Shown: positions 32,727 to 44,840 of the stretch, piece by piece | Position numbering within the stretch: position 1 is the first letter of the stretch | Layout: each line of letters begins with the position of its first letter | Source: Cladorrhinum sp. PSN259 | Lineage: Eukaryota; Ascomycota; Sordariomycetes; Sordariales; Podosporaceae | Assembly (NCBI GenBank): GCA_033725935.1 | Contig: MU867068.1 | Coordinates: forward strand, 1 to 64,000 | Length of the DNA stretch: 64,000 bases | Direction of reading: 5' to 3' | Program-made: the position numbers and the translations under genes | Notes under the pieces: generated by a model | The model's database searches: none | Seen by the model: only the letters and a program-made list of their open reading frames with translations | What the model was told of the DNA's origin: nothing

Positions 32727-32798
32727 TGACCCCGACCCGATTTGAACGGATAACCTTTCGATCTGGAGTCGAACGCGCTACCGTTGCGCCACGAGGCC
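32727..32798 (-). tRNA. tRNA-Trp (anticodon CCA)
   Basis: 72 nt, no intron. It folds as a full cloverleaf: acceptor GGCCTCG/CGGGGTC with discriminator A, D stem GCGC/GCGC, anticodon stem TTCGA/TCGAA with loop CTCCAGA, and T arm ATCCG-TTCAAAT-CGGGT. The internal A box (TGGCGCAACGG) and B box (GTTCAAATC) are present. A TTTTT Pol III terminator lies just downstream on the minus strand (32724-32720). Confidence 0.95.
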
Positions 32799-33074
32799 TT
32801 TATTAGAATTGTTGTTGAAGATTGCTTCGCGAATGCAAGAATAGGTACCCCACTTTCATGATAGTATTTGGAGCAAATCCGGACAAAGAATTTACTCCTA
32901 TTCACCCCCTTTCCAGTCTTGAACACCAACAACTAAATGTTCAAACTCAGTCATAATACATACAACATGTACACTTTTTTCTTTTTTCGCCCCGCTATAC
33001 AAATGGTCAATAGTTAAATGAGCAGCGAACCTATTCATCCCTTTCCCATCCCATACTAATCACATATCCTTCCT

Positions 33075-35764
33075 TCACTCCTCCCGTCCCAAAACGACCT
33101 TCAACCCACCCATCTCTTTCTCAAACCCTTCAATCTTCTTCTGACTACCCTCAAGCTTATTTAACAAGTACTGAATTCTCCCAGCAGCCTGAACCGGTCC
33201 ATTAGGCAACCCAGCCAATACCGTCAATTCCTGTTCAGCCTTCTCGATATTCTTCGCCTCAATCTTTGCCAACTCCGTCAGAGCCGCCAAGTCCATCCTT
33301 GCCTTTACAACCGGGTCCTCAATCAACCGCACAAATGCAGCCTGGTAAACAGGCTTTCCTGGGCGAATAGTCGCCGGTCTGCCATGCTGCGACTTGATCG
33401 TGATCAACTCAGCGTCTGCGAGGGCCTCGAGAGCCGCTTCAGGTTTGGAAGCAGCGGGCGTAAGTGACAACGCAAAAGTATTGTGCAGCAGAACCTCATT
33501 GTACTTGAGAGATTCTTTATCAGCGAGCGACTTGACCAGGTACCAGGCCTGTTCGTTGGACCACTTCTTCTCCCCTTCGCTGCCGCTCCCGCTGGCCTTA
33601 TTGGCGGCGAGCAAAAACATGCGGAGAATGTCAGATGCGGATTGCTCGATAATGTCCGAAACGGCTCTCTTGGGGCTTTGACCAACGTTCAAGCGGCGGG
33701 CAAGGACTTGTAGGTCGGTAAGACGGCCACCGAGGGCTTCGATGCATTCGTCGAGCTCTTTGAGGTCCTTGCGCTTTTGCTTATCGGTCTTGATGGGCAG
33801 GGGCTTTTGTCCGTCCTCATCCTCATCGACCTTATTAGATTTGCCAGAGTCGAGTTGGGAAACAACAAAGTGCTTGGCGACATCTGGTGAGAGATCTCCC
33901 AGTGTGACTTGGTTGAGCACGCGGTCGGGAAGGGCTTTAGACAAAGGCTTAGAGAAGGAACTGTCGTTGGTCAAAAGTATAACGTGGGCGATGTTGCTTT
34001 CTACCAGCGCTGCAGCCCATTCAGCGACCTTCTCGTAGATCATGCCCTTGTCCTCGGTCTTGTGTAGATAATTGTCAATAACGACGACTGCGCGGTCCTC
34101 AGGGTGGGCTTCCAGGTAGGCATCGTCTGAAAGATGGGCATCATTATCACTCTTCTTTCTTCCAGAAAGAGACACGTCCTTCAGGGCCGATGCAGAAGTT
34201 TGAAGGATCTTGGTGACTTGAGATTCCATATTTTCTGACAAACCTGCCTTGACGCCTGTAGTTCCCTGAATGGCGAGGTCAAGGAGACTGCTGATGTTGT
34301 TGGTCCAAGAGAAGACTGGACGGTACCCGACCGCCATAGCAAGCTTTCCAATGGTGCCAGCTTCACCCCGTGCTTCAACAACGGGTTTGCAGTCCAACAC
34401 CAAAACCTTCTTCCGGCCTCCAAGAACTTGGTCCAATACTAACTCCTTGCCTCCAGAGCCGGGTGGTCCGTGAATAACGACGAATGTGTCTTCGGACTCT
34501 AGCAGAGTCTTCTTGATTGAGTCGATCAAATCTTTTCGGTGGCTAAACAAGGCATTAAGACCCCTGTCTTCGTCATGTTTATGTCCAAACGAGAGGATAT
34601 CTGTGGTTTGGCGCTTTAGCCACTTGTAAAATCTACTATCAGTAAACTCCAAGGATTTTAGAACATGGACCTTTGAATTGTCAGCATACAGTCAATCTGT
34701 GGAACTGAGGCGGGGTGCATACCTTGACAAAGAATTCGCGGATCGGGTCAAAAACGACAACGCTAAAGGCGGCAATGAAAGCGGCGAGAACGGGGATGAC
34801 GATGCGAGGGTGGTTAGTAATCCAATTCCAAATATTGTGTGGCTTGACTCGTTTCTCATATGACAACCGAAGACGGGTGGCAGCCTTGCTTCCCTCCTCT
34901 TGCAGAACGAAGCCATGCAAACAATTCCTGGCCATGACGGCATCCTTAGCCGAGACGAAGTCGACGTAGGCATACTTGGGAAGAACCTTGGAGTCGGGAG
35001 GCTGCGAGGTAATATCTGCGATCCATCCGTAGCGGCGGAAGAGGTTGTATATGGACTCCTGCGATAACTCATCAGGTGTTTCTGAGTCTTTGGCAGCCAC
35101 AAACTCTACTCTCAAACGGCTCTTTGGCAATCGGTAAAGATCTTCCAACCATGGACGGCCAAGGACCAGACCTGTTGAGATGCTGCGGAAGGGGCTAAAC
35201 CACGGCTTTACGGGGTATTTCTCCAGAGATTCGGATAACTTTGCTTGAATATCAGCAGCCGAGCTATATCTTGGATATCGAAACTTGACATAAGCGCCCC
35301 CCTCCTTAGTTCTGGGGATGATCTGAATTATTTCCATGGGAACATCTTTCGGGATGGCTTTTTTGATCAACGCGGCAGGGTCAAACATGCCCAGAGTCGA
35401 GCTGTTGAAACGTTTTAGCAACTTTGGAAAGTCTCCCTGGCTTCTCCATGGTCTCCAGAAGAAGTAAGAGCTGAGCTTGAGTGGAAAGAGGTCTGGATTG
35501 ACAAGTCAGCAGACGAACTCGCATAACTGCGGTGAGGGTTGAGTTACTGTCGAAGTAGATGATAGACTCCATTGGATTCGCTTCGATGTGTCCAGTTTTG
35601 CCACCCTCAACCTTCGCGTCCACCTCAGCGGTAGTGCTCTCCCACCTCGGGGCATTTTGATTGTGGCCGAGGATGACTGGGAGCCGGTATTTGGCAGTCC
35701 TCGTTGCTGCCAGTCCCAGACCCGGTCGGGTCATGGGCTGTAAAGAAAGGCGTCTTGAAATCAT
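33075..35764 (-). CDS. yme2: mitochondrial inner-membrane protein YME2 (escape protein 2)
   Basis: Three exons, 35764-35548, 35492-34723 and 34670-33075 (introns 55 and 52 nt), giving 860 residues, the usual family length. Residues 1-40 look like a mitochondrial presequence (MISRRLSLQPMTRPGL). After the first junction comes LFPLKLSSYFF...GDFPKLLKRF, then an RRM-like domain (VEFVAAKD, YAYVDFVSAKDAVMARN). A single TM segment (IVIPVLAAFIAAFSVVVF, about 300-318) is followed by an intermembrane-space AAA-like domain with Walker A GPPGSGGKE near 396 and AVVVIDNYL. The family acts in mtDNA nucleoid structure and mitochondrial protein complex assembly. The second acceptor CAAAG is unusual but restores a frame continuous with VHVLKSLEFTDSRFYKWL. 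Confidence 0.93.
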
Positions 35765-36461
35765 GGCTTCATGGTGTCAAGAATTGAACTGTGGTGAGGT
35801 GCCAATCAGGTGGTGATCTCTCAGTCTCGGGCTCTCGCCAGATTTATCGTCAAAAACCCGTGCCCCTCAGCTGTGATAAGCGCGCAAGCCAAATCAAAGC
35901 TCCAAAGTCACAAATATTGCAATGAAAAGCAGTCAGAAGGAAGGTTGTATATTTAAAGTCATCCACCATGTATTTACACATGCCGTTTAGGCTCCGATTC
36001 TCATTGTTTCCAAACCCTGGAATCCAATCGTCCCATACCTGACCACGGGATGGTGCCAAGGTGCATGTCCTCCCTCCCGTCTGGTGAGGTCATAGCCAGC
36101 TCTTACCAAGTGCCAGACCCACTTTGTCTACCCCAAGATCGAGCCAAGATGCCCCGCAGCGGCTGCCAATTCAAGCGCAACTGGAATCTGCCAATCAACG
36201 TCGGCCCGTCCGCTTGCGCATTTGTTCTGCACCTTTTGAAGGCTTCCCGCGCATCACGAGACTTGGAGACATCAGGTCCGTACACTCCCCCTCCCTTAGT
36301 TCCGTATTACCCCTCTTCCAGCTGTTTTGGTACTTTGAAGCTCTCCTCCATCTAACTGAACTGCTCTAGACTCACCTATCCGAACTCTCCTTGACCAATT
36401 CCTCGATTTCCATCGATTACCCCTCCTCAACACCACCAAAGAGACATTACAAAGGACGAAA
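35765..36461. other. divergent promoter region of yme2 and the EMI1-like gene
   Basis: About 0.7 kb between two head-to-head genes; no ORF with recognisable content. Confidence 0.5.
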
Positions 36462-37229
36462 ATGGGCTGGTTCTGGTCCTCCTCAAACGGCAGCGCATCC
36501 GACAATGCCTCAACCATAGCCCCTGCCTCCCATCCTCCTCCTCCTCCAGCCGCCACAGCAAAACCAGACCCAAAACCGGCATCAGGAACAGACGAAGAAG
36601 TCGCCAAATTCTTCTCCATGCTCCAAGAAGCCAATAACCCCCCTCGACGGCAACAATCAAAACCAGAACCACCTACCCCAACTCCCGCTCCAGAACAAAA
36701 ATCACCCATCAGAAGCTGGCTCCCACCCAACCCCTTCTCCGCTCCGGAACCCGAACAGCCCGCTCCAAAACAAATCGGCACCCGTTCCCCGCAATCAATC
36801 GCAATCTCCGAGTCGCAACTCCCAACCACAATGTCCTGCCAAGATGCCTTCGACTACGCCTGGCACTGCCATACGCCCGGCTCCCAGCTCGCCTCGGTGT
36901 ACCGGCACGGCTCGGTGCGTACCTGTTCAGAACTGTGGGACGATTTCTGGTTCTGTATGCGAATTAGATCCTGGGCGCCTGAAAATCGCGCGGAGGCTAT
37001 CAAGGATCACTTTAGACAAAAGGAGACGGCAAAGTATGATGGGGGCAAGCCGTCCAGTGAGGATGTGTGGGAGAGTAGGGATAAGTTAGTGGAGCCGGGG
37101 ACGGCGTTCAAGAAGCCGTTTGATCCGCCTATTAAGGACGATAGGGAGTTTGAGAGGCAGGAGACTCAGAGACGACAATGGATGAGGGAGATGGACAATG
37201 AGAGGAGGAGGAGTGAGGGGAAGGCTTGA
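36462..37229 (+). CDS. EMI1/DUF3128-type twin CX9C protein
   Basis: Intronless, 255 residues. The N-terminal 120 residues are Pro/Ser-rich and disordered. The conserved core has Cys 126, 136, 155 and 165, arranged as two CX9C motifs (CQDAFDYAWHC and CSELWDDFWFC), followed by MRIRSW and a charged helical tail. This matches the early-meiotic-induction protein 1 family. In yeast EMI1 is needed for IME1 induction and has been linked to mitochondrial function. The twin CX9C pattern is that of proteins oxidatively folded in the intermembrane space, though no presequence is visible. Confidence 0.85.
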   Translation: MGWFWSSSNGSASDNASTIAPASHPPPPPAATAKPDPKPASGTDEEVAKFFSMLQEANNPPRRQQSKPEPPTPTPAPEQKSPIRSWLPPNPFSAPEPEQPAPKQIGTRSPQSIAISESQLPTTMSCQDAFDYAWHCHTPGSQLASVYRHGSVRTCSELWDDFWFCMRIRSWAPENRAEAIKDHFRQKETAKYDGGKPSSEDVWESRDKLVEPGTAFKKPFDPPIKDDREFERQETQRRQWMREMDNERRRSEGKA

Positions 37230-37536
37230 AAGAGGGGGTGATGTAAGTTAGTATTGTAGGCTTTCTCTCTTTTTTTTGGTGATGGTTTAGCATGGGGGAG
37301 GGGGGGTGGGGGCAAATATTGGAATTGGAATCTTTTCTCTGTTTTATCTTGTTTCAATTTGGTCTAGTTGGGTGTGGAAGGTGGTTGAATGTATGCATGG
37401 CTATGTAATGTATTTTGTCTTTGAGGAGTTATACGTATTTGGCGGCATCAAATCACTGATTTTTCTTGATAATTGTCTTTTTGGACTGAAGACATGGATG
37501 TGGCCGAGCAGTAGTATGTGGTTTCAAGATAATCAT

Positions 37537-37574
<38 letters not shown>

Positions 37575-38361
37575 CGTCCATGCCTTCCTTGTTTGATTTG
37601 TTTATATCCACGTCGTGATAATAAGAATAGCATTATAAACTGTATATATCTCGACGACCAACAAAAAGGAATGATCCCTGGTTGTATTTCCTGTATACAT
37701 GCCGACGATGTCTTATCTAGTCTCTGATAGCCCTGTCTTGATCTTATAAACACAAAATTTTCTACTTTATTGCATGCTTCAATCTTTAAGGTGCCTCAGT
37801 TTGTCTTTAGTAGGACAACAGGAATCTCGTGTATACGGGTCCTTCTCTTTTACAATGTCTGTTTAGATCCTTGATATACCTGTTTGGATCCTTGGTATGC
37901 CCCAATGACATTTGTCACCCTGAAATTGAGCCCCTCCATGTCGGACCGCCTCCTTTCCATGTGTGCTAGGAAGTCATGAATACAGGCTAAGAAAGTTGAA
38001 GTCGATCACAATTCTAGTGTTGCGAAGATAGTGAGGATCACTTGAATAAGTGGAATTATTTCACAACACGAGTCAGTCACGGTGGAAAAAGGCGTAGAGA
38101 ATAATTTTGAAATTTCCTTTTGTTCATTGCAAGGAATTGGGAATCATTAAAATACAAAGCAATGCAGAACCTCCAACTTTTTCCCCGTGTATCATAATCA
38201 TGAACGAAAAAAAAGTAAAAAAACCAGTCTAGGCATCATACCCATCCGATCCCATTACTCCGCATCCTTTTCGAGTGCGCACTGCAACTCATCGACGCGG
38301 ATCCAATCTAAACTAATGCCATATGAAAAGAAGAAACGCCCGTCATCAAACCATGATGCAT
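37230..38361. other. intergenic between convergent genes
   Basis: 3' flanks of the EMI1-like gene (plus) and HSP70 (minus). Holds a T-run at about 37541-37567. Nothing else recognised. Confidence 0.5.
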
Positions 38362-39412
38362 TTAGTCGACCTCCTCAACGGTGGGGCCGTCATCGTGGGT
38401 AGCACCACCAGGGGGGCCACCAGCGCCAGGGAAGCCACCTGGAACACCGCCAGCACCGGGGGGAGGACCACCAGCACCGTAGAACTTCATCATGATGGGG
38501 TTGGCAACACCCTCAAGCTCCTTCTGGTGCTCCTCGTACTCCTCACGAGTGGCTTGCTGGTTCTCATCGAGCCAAGAGACAATCTTGTCGATCTCGGTCT
38601 TGAGGGTCTCCTTGTCGGAGGCATCGAGCTTCTCATCGACCTTGGGGTCGGAGAGAGTGTTGCGGAGAGAGTAGGCGTACGACTCAAGGCCGTTCTTGGC
38701 AGCGACACGCTGGCCCTCAGCCTCATCCTCCTCCTTGAACTTCTCGGCCTCAGCAAGCATGCGCTCGATATCCTCCTTGGAAAGACGGCCCTTGTCGTTG
38801 GTAATGACAATGTGGTTGGTCTTGCCAGTGCCCTTCTCCAGAGCGGAGACGTTGATGATACCGTTGGCATCGACATCGAAGGTGACCTCAATCTGAGGGA
38901 CACCGCGGGGCGCGGGGGGAATGCCGGTAAGCTCGAACTTGCCGAGGAGGTTGTTGTCCTTGGTGCGCTGGCGCTCACCCTCGTAGACCTGGATAAGCAC
39001 ACCAGGCTGGTTGTCGGAGAAGGTGGAGAAGACCTCGGACTTCTTGGTGGGAATGGTGGTGTTGCGGGGGATGAGCTTGGTCATCATACCACCAGCAGTC
39101 TCGATACCGATGGAGAGAGGGGCAACGTCGAGAAGGAGAATCTCGCTGGTGGACTTGGAGGAAGTATCACCGGAGAGAATGGCGGCCTGGACGGCGGCAC
39201 CGTAGGCAACGGCCTCATCGGGGTTGATGGACTTGTTGGGCTCCTTGCCGTTGAAGTAATCGGTAATGAGCTTCTGGATGCGGGGGATACGGGTAGAACC
39301 ACCGACGAGGACAATCTCGTGGACCTGAGACTTGTCGATCTTGGCATCGGTCAAGACACGGTCAACAGGCTGGAGGGTGGAGCGGAAAAGGTCCTGGCAC
39401 AACTCCTCGAAG

Positions 39413-39447
<35 letters not shown>

Positions 39448-40712
39448 CTCGAAGAGAGAGTCGATCTCGATAGAGGTCTGGGCGGAAGAGGAAAGGGTGC
39501 GCTTGGCACGCTCGCAGGCGGTGCGGAGACGGCGGAGAGCACGAGCGTTGGAGGAGAGATCCTGTAACAAAGTTAGTATAACTGTCCTCAAAGTGATTTG
39601 AATCTGTGCATCTGGATGCTGGGAGGCATAGAATGTGCAAGACGCATCCCTGCCAAGAATTTTTGGAGGGGTAAGTGGAGAATCTGCAGGCCTCCCCACT
39701 TTGCTTGCAGGCATTTTTGTAAAGCTTGCAGGCGTGTTGGGAAAACTTGAAGCCATCCCCAAAATCCTGACAAGGTGTATCCCGCACATCCGCATGCATG
39801 ACCAGATCAGTTTCACTCCGGGAATGGACTCACTTTTTTATGTTTCCGTTTGAATTCGTTAACGAAGTGGTTCACGAGACGGTTGTCGAAGTCCTCACCA
39901 CCCAAGTGGGTGTCACCGGCAGTAGACTTGACCTCGAAGATACCCTCCTCGATGGTGAGGAGAGAAACATCAAAGGTACCACCACCAAGATCGAAGATGA
40001 GGACGTTGCGCTCACCCTCAACCTTCTTGTCGAGACCGTAGGCGATGGCAGCAGCGGTAGGCTCGTTGATGATACGGAGGACGTTGAGGCCAGCAATGAG
40101 ACCGGCATCCTTGGTAGCCTGACGCTGGGAGTCGTTGAAGTAGGCAGGGACGGTAACGACGGCGTTGTTGACGGTGCCACCAAGGTAGGCCTCGGCGGTC
40201 TCACGCATCTTGGTGAGAACCATGGAGGAGATCTCCTCAGGAGTGAAGGTCTTCTTCTCGCCCTTGAACTCAACCTCGATAACGGGCTTGCTAGCACGAT
40301 CGACGATCTTGAAGGGGAAGTGCTTCATGTCGGCCTGAACCTCAGCGTCGGCGAACTTGCGACCAATGAGACGCTTGGCATCGAAAACGGTGTTCACCGG
40401 GTTCATGGCGACCTGGTTCTTGGCGGCATCTCCAATGAGACGCTCGGTGTCGGTGAAGGCGACGAATGAAGGAGTCGTCCGGTTACCCTGGTCGTTGGCA
40501 ATGATTTCGCAACTGCAAAAACGGTTAGCTGGGCTGTCGATGCAACTAATGCTGTGCAACCACCAAATCGATGGCAGCCAAGACTGCGATTGCGCAGCCT
40601 TGCCGTCGATCGAAATAGCGATAGAGTGGAGGGAAGTGACCTACCGATCCTCACGGAAGACACCGACGCAAGAGTACGTCGTACCCAAGTCGATACCGAC
40701 AGCGGGAGCCAT
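38362..40712 (-). CDS. cytosolic HSP70 chaperone (SSA type)
   Basis: Three exons, 40712-40645, 40512-39834 and 39561-38362 (introns 132 and 272 nt), giving 648 residues. N-terminus GIDLGTTYSCVGVF, phosphate loop IFDLGGGTFDVSLL, VLVGGSTRIPRIQ, substrate-domain SIGIETAGG, and the C-terminal Gly-rich tail ending GPTVEEVD. The EEVD end marks the cytosolic or nuclear form that binds TPR co-chaperones. Codon use is strongly biased to C-ending codons, as in highly expressed genes. Retention of intron 2 would end the protein early (VSPFPE-stop), cutting the ATPase domain. Heat-shock-element-like sequences lie upstream. Confidence 0.97.
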
Positions 40713-40917
40713 CTTGTCTGTGTGTTTTTCGCTTTAATACAACGGTAGAAAGAAAAGGGTATTGAAGAACGTTGTAAAATTCCCGGCGTTTGGTGGGAAA
40801 AGAAGCGTTTGTTTTGTTGTGAGAGAAGGAGAAAGTAAACTTTGGTTTGTATAATGAGGAAGTGGGAAGCGGAAGGAGGGGCAGAGAGAGCTTGGATTTT
40901 AAGCCTGTGGTTGCGCT

Positions 40918-40930
40918 TTCCACGACCTTC
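40918..40930. promoter_or_regulatory. candidate heat shock element
   Basis: TTC-CA-CGA-CC-TTC, one base from the three-unit consensus nTTCnnGAAnnTTCn, about 206 bp upstream of the HSP70 start. A second two-unit site, GAAACTTC, is at 41031-41038. Confidence 0.5.
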
Positions 40931-42203
40931 CGCAGGTTTCCTCAACCCCACTAGCGAGGGGTACCCAGAGTGACTTTCTCGATTGGCCTGGCAACCCCCA
41001 GCAGCCTCTCGACCTCCCCAGACAATGATGGAAACTTCTCCCAAAGCCCAGCAGAGCCTCGCAATGGATTTTTTGCCTAGTTTTTCTTTCTTCGCCTCCA
41101 TTCTCACCTTTGCATCTCCATCACAGTAAGCCTTAAAGTCAGCTTACCTTATCAAATTGTTTATGGAAGTCTCCAGATGGAACTGGATCTTTCTAGTAAT
41201 GTAAAGAGAAATCTGATTATATCTTTGCTGCCTTCATCCAACAAACCTTGATAGGCTGGAGATCTGTGTCATTATAATTTTTTTGCATGACAGGAACTGC
41301 TTTTGTGCCTGTCCAGGAGATTTGCAAACATGAAGGGATCTCATGAATGCGTTCTTAGAATTAGAGCTTTGCCATGTACTCGGAGCTCTTCAACAAGGCT
41401 GCTCCTTTAGATAATTGCATGCATGTTTTAAGATCTCGACGTCGATTCACTCATCTAGAATCGGCCTTCAACTCAGCCTCCAATGCGTATTCGACATGGG
41501 TAACGCCTTTACCAGATACAACCTAACACAGGTTTGCGCATGCGATTTCCTGAATCATCGCGATTTCATGCGTCAAGATGCTTCAGACTCCAATCAACCC
41601 CTGGATCTGCCGTTTGTGTGTTGCCCGATTCTTTGGGAGGGGTGGCCAGCCTGGGCTGACTGCATCCCATCGAAGCCATCCGAAGTACCTCGAAGTACCT
41701 CGCCTTGGACCCACATTAAAAAGTCTCCTTCTCATGCAAGCTGAACGGCCCCCCTTCGCGGTCTGGGTGCCTGATGCATCGTTGCAAGGAGAAAAAAAAC
41801 CAAAATTTCGGGTGTCTGCATTTGCCTGACCAATTCACCGGAAGAGGAGCTGTTCATTGGCACAATTCAGGTGTCAATTACCGCTTGCCATCTTTGGTGC
41901 TCCCGCAAATAGTCACTGCCAGACTTGATGAAGTCATGATGCGATCAGATAAGATGTGGCTGCCCCGCATGTTGCAAATGTTCGGGCGGGGCAAATCTTT
42001 TGATGAGCCATAGGCTGCAGGTGGAAGGACAGAGCATCGGATCCTGAAACTCGTCATTCTTCCAGGTTTGTTTGTTTGAGTAGAAGACGAGTGCCGCGGA
42101 CATCCGTCTCGTTGTCGGATATTATTATAGTGTCACTTGTGTTGCTGTCGCCAATCCCTCCTGAAACCTCTTTGCCCCTCCATCCACCCCACCGCTGCCC
42201 AAC
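40931..42203. other. intergenic between divergent genes
   Basis: Far upstream region of HSP70 and promoter of the dienelactone hydrolase. A direct doublet CGAAGTACCT-CGAAGTACCT sits near 41680-41700. No supported gene. Confidence 0.5.
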
Positions 42204-43561
42204 ATGTTGATTAAAGAGAGCCATGTCGACGTGGAGGCCACTGCCAATGGAAAGACAACGCCAATGAGTTAAGCTTTGCTGGAAAGAAGTCAATTGGTGA
42301 GAAAAAAAAGTAGGCTAATACATCAAAACAATAGGGATCTTCGTATTCCACCCCACTATCCCCGGATACCCAAATGCGTGAGCGTTTTCCGTTAAACTCC
42401 TCCATAGAAAGACCCATCATGTGGAGAGCGTGCTCTGACGATGATTTCTCCTCAGCCGTTTCCCTGGCGTCCTCCTGTTCAGTGAAATCTACCAGGGTTA
42501 GTTGAGCATGTTGAAAATACCCCGGGTCATGAGCTGAACCGCCTCATGGATAGTGACCGGCCCTGTTGCCAGGTTCGCCAGACAGATTGCCGGCCACGGG
42601 TACATTGTTGCTGCTCCAAGTAGCTACCATGACTTTACAGGCCCGGAGCCTCTTGCTTATGACGTTCCCGGCACGGATCAGGGGAACGAGTGGAAGATAA
42701 CCAAGGTCAGTGTTGCTCGAGCTCAAGCTGGGAGCATGGATCTTCCTAGACATCAAGCTGGAGCTTAGCTACCAGCTGCCTCCGAGAGCTCCTTCGTGGC
42801 AGCTTTATTGGAGCTTTGGCTCAGCCACCATGGCTGGTGTAGTTCTTGCCACCGGGAGAGCTCTCCGCCAGTTCGCCAGTCCCTCCGAAGCTTTATCGCT
42901 AACATGTTGGAGTCATTCAGACCCTCGAGTCCTATGATGAGGACGTCAGCCAGACGGTCGCCCATCTTTTGTCTCTACCGACATGCACGGGCCGTATCGG
43001 TGCCACAGGCATGTGTTTGGGAGGGCATTTGGCTCTGAGAGCAGCGGTATGTTTACCCGTTGTTTAATTGCCCCTCACGAGCCCCTATTTCTGCGTATCA
43101 TTTTTTTTGGGGTTGGATTCTCATCTCCTTTTCAGCTTCACCCTTCAATCTCAGCAACAGTTACCTACTTCGCCACGGATGTCCACTGTCGCACCCTTGG
43201 CCCTCATTCCGGCCCCATCACCACCGCTACTCCTCCTCCCAACTCAAACCATACCATTGACCTGCTCAACTGTATTCGCGGCGAGGTGTCCCTCATTTTT
43301 GGCATCAAAGATACCCATGTTCCCGACTCGGGACGAGACCTCATCCGATCGAAGCTCAGGGAAGCCGGCGTCACCTTTAGCTGGCACGAGTTTGCCTGGG
43401 CGCAACATGCCTTCATCAGAGATGAGCTGAGCAAGGGGCGGTATGACCCTGCCGTTACGAAGGTCTGCTTCGAAGTCCTGCTCGAGAGCTTTGGAAGAGT
43501 GTTGAAGACCGAACTGGGAGCCAAGGAGGATGGAGAGGGCGAAGTTGAGCATTTCTGTTGA
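42204..43561 (+). CDS. dienelactone hydrolase family protein
   Basis: Six exons: 42204-42267, 42335-42377, 42456-42496, 42554-42705, 42921-43046, 43136-43561 (introns 67, 78, 57, 215 and 89 nt; all phases agree), giving 283 residues. Family signatures rebuild across the junctions: MLIKESHVDVEA at the start, IFVFHPTIPGYPNARFPGV, LLFSEIYQVTGPVARFARQIA, YDEDVSQTVAHLLSLP, nucleophile elbow GMCLGGHLA (catalytic Cys), Asp in IKDTHVPDSGRD, and His in AWAQHAF. Dienelactone hydrolases are alpha/beta hydrolases that open lactones in aromatic catabolism; many fungal paralogues have unknown substrates. Exons 2 and 3 are very small (43 and 41 nt). All three catalytic residues are present, so it should be active. 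Confidence 0.9.
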
Positions 43562-43614
43562 GTAGCAGGAGAAGCCGTGGGGCTGAGACCAGACGGTTGG
43601 ATAGGTAAGCAAAA

Positions 43615-44318
43615 CCCTCAACAGCAAAACAGAACGTAGATATAGTGAATAGTACCAGTGTTCTTCAGGAATGCCGTTGTTCTAGGTCTGCACTTCTAAT
43701 GACACAAATTAGGAATCGAATAACCTGATCTTGTTTCACGAAGCTGAAGAGCAGATCGCCTCCAGGGTAGACCACGATCCTTTTTCTCCTATCTGGATCA
43801 TGTCATAGCAGGCCCTGGAGCTCTGAAGAGTTCTGGCCTTGTTTTTTTTATCTTGTTTTGTTCATCTTGGACCAATTCATTGCACGTATTTCCAGATCGG
43901 AGGGCCTAACTGGCTTGAGTTAGCTGCCTTGGTCTCATTCCAGCATATCAAACATTGTGACATATCTTTCTGGTGAATGTTCGGCCCATTGAGTCTCATC
44001 GGTTATGCATACTAAGAACTTATATATACATATCAATTTTCTAAACAACTAGAAATGTTTCATTGAACCCATGCAAACAAGTAATTACTGCAGTTTCACA
44101 GCTCAGGGTTATGCACCCGAAATATTATTGAGACACAAGGATGAATTAAAAGAGGCATGTATATATATATATATATATATATATAAATCCTTGAATCTAC
44201 AAGATCAGGTTATTCGATTCCTAATTTGTGTCATTAGAAGTGCAGACCTAGAACAACGGCATTCCTGAAGAACACTGGTACTATTCACTATATCTACGTT
44301 CTGTTTTGCTGTTGAGGG
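43615..44318. mobile_element. foldback/MITE-like element with 120-bp perfect inverted repeats
   Basis: Left arm 43615-43734 (begins CCCTCAACAGC, ends CCTGATCTTGT) and right arm 44199-44318 are exact reverse complements by eye over 120 bp. The internal 464 bp have no ORF of note and include an (AT)n run at about 44159-44184. No target-site duplication is evident directly outside the arms. A further partial direct copy of the right-arm segment is at 44324-44347. Confidence 0.8.
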
Positions 44319-44323
44319 CTATG

Positions 44324-44347
44324 GAAGTGCAGAACCTAGAACAACGG
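44324..44347. repeat. partial extra copy of the inverted-repeat arm
   Basis: GAAGTGCAGAACCTAGAACAACGG repeats right-arm positions 44237-44259 with one inserted A, in the same orientation. Confidence 0.75.
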
Positions 44348-44840
44348 TAATATAGCCAGCCCACCTTCAATCAACTCTCAGGCGTATTATAGTAGGCGTA
44401 TTGATTATACAAACCCAAACAGGAGCATACAAGATAAATTAGTATAGCCCTGCAAAAGGGAACTGAGACATACCCAAATATCCATATAATCTCATTGGCA
44501 TATAATGGATATACAGATGCCTCGTCATTTATAGACCTCTGGGGGGGGGGGGCGGGGGGGGGGACTTCCGCCTTTGTTTTTCTTTTCCACATCAACTAAT
44601 TCCTGAAGAGGGTGTTTTTGTAACCAGTCCTTATCAGTTCGGACCATACAACAGCTAACTAGCTGCGTAAACTTTGGCAAAAGATGGATGTTCAATTATT
44701 TCCATACCAGAAAGTTTTTCAATGCGTTTTATATGCTAAGTTTCCCCCAAACTCCTTTAAAACTCCATCCTTCTATATTCCAACCCCCTAAAAAGAAAAC
44801 CCCAACTTCCAAACCAAATGCCCTCCCCCCAAAAAATTCT
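44348..44840. other. intergenic
   Basis: Contains a G-run of about 20 near 44541-44560 interrupted by a C. No gene seen. Confidence 0.5.

Noticed and set aside
38323..39567. 414-codon plus-strand ORF opposite HSP70
   Set aside because: Antisense shadow of HSP70 exon 3. Long antisense frames over HSP70 are a known artefact of its codon bias, and the sense strand has all the family motifs. The same holds for 39798-40469.
43562..44320. Autonomous transposon at the inverted repeat
   Set aside because: No transposase-like ORF inside; at most a non-autonomous foldback element.
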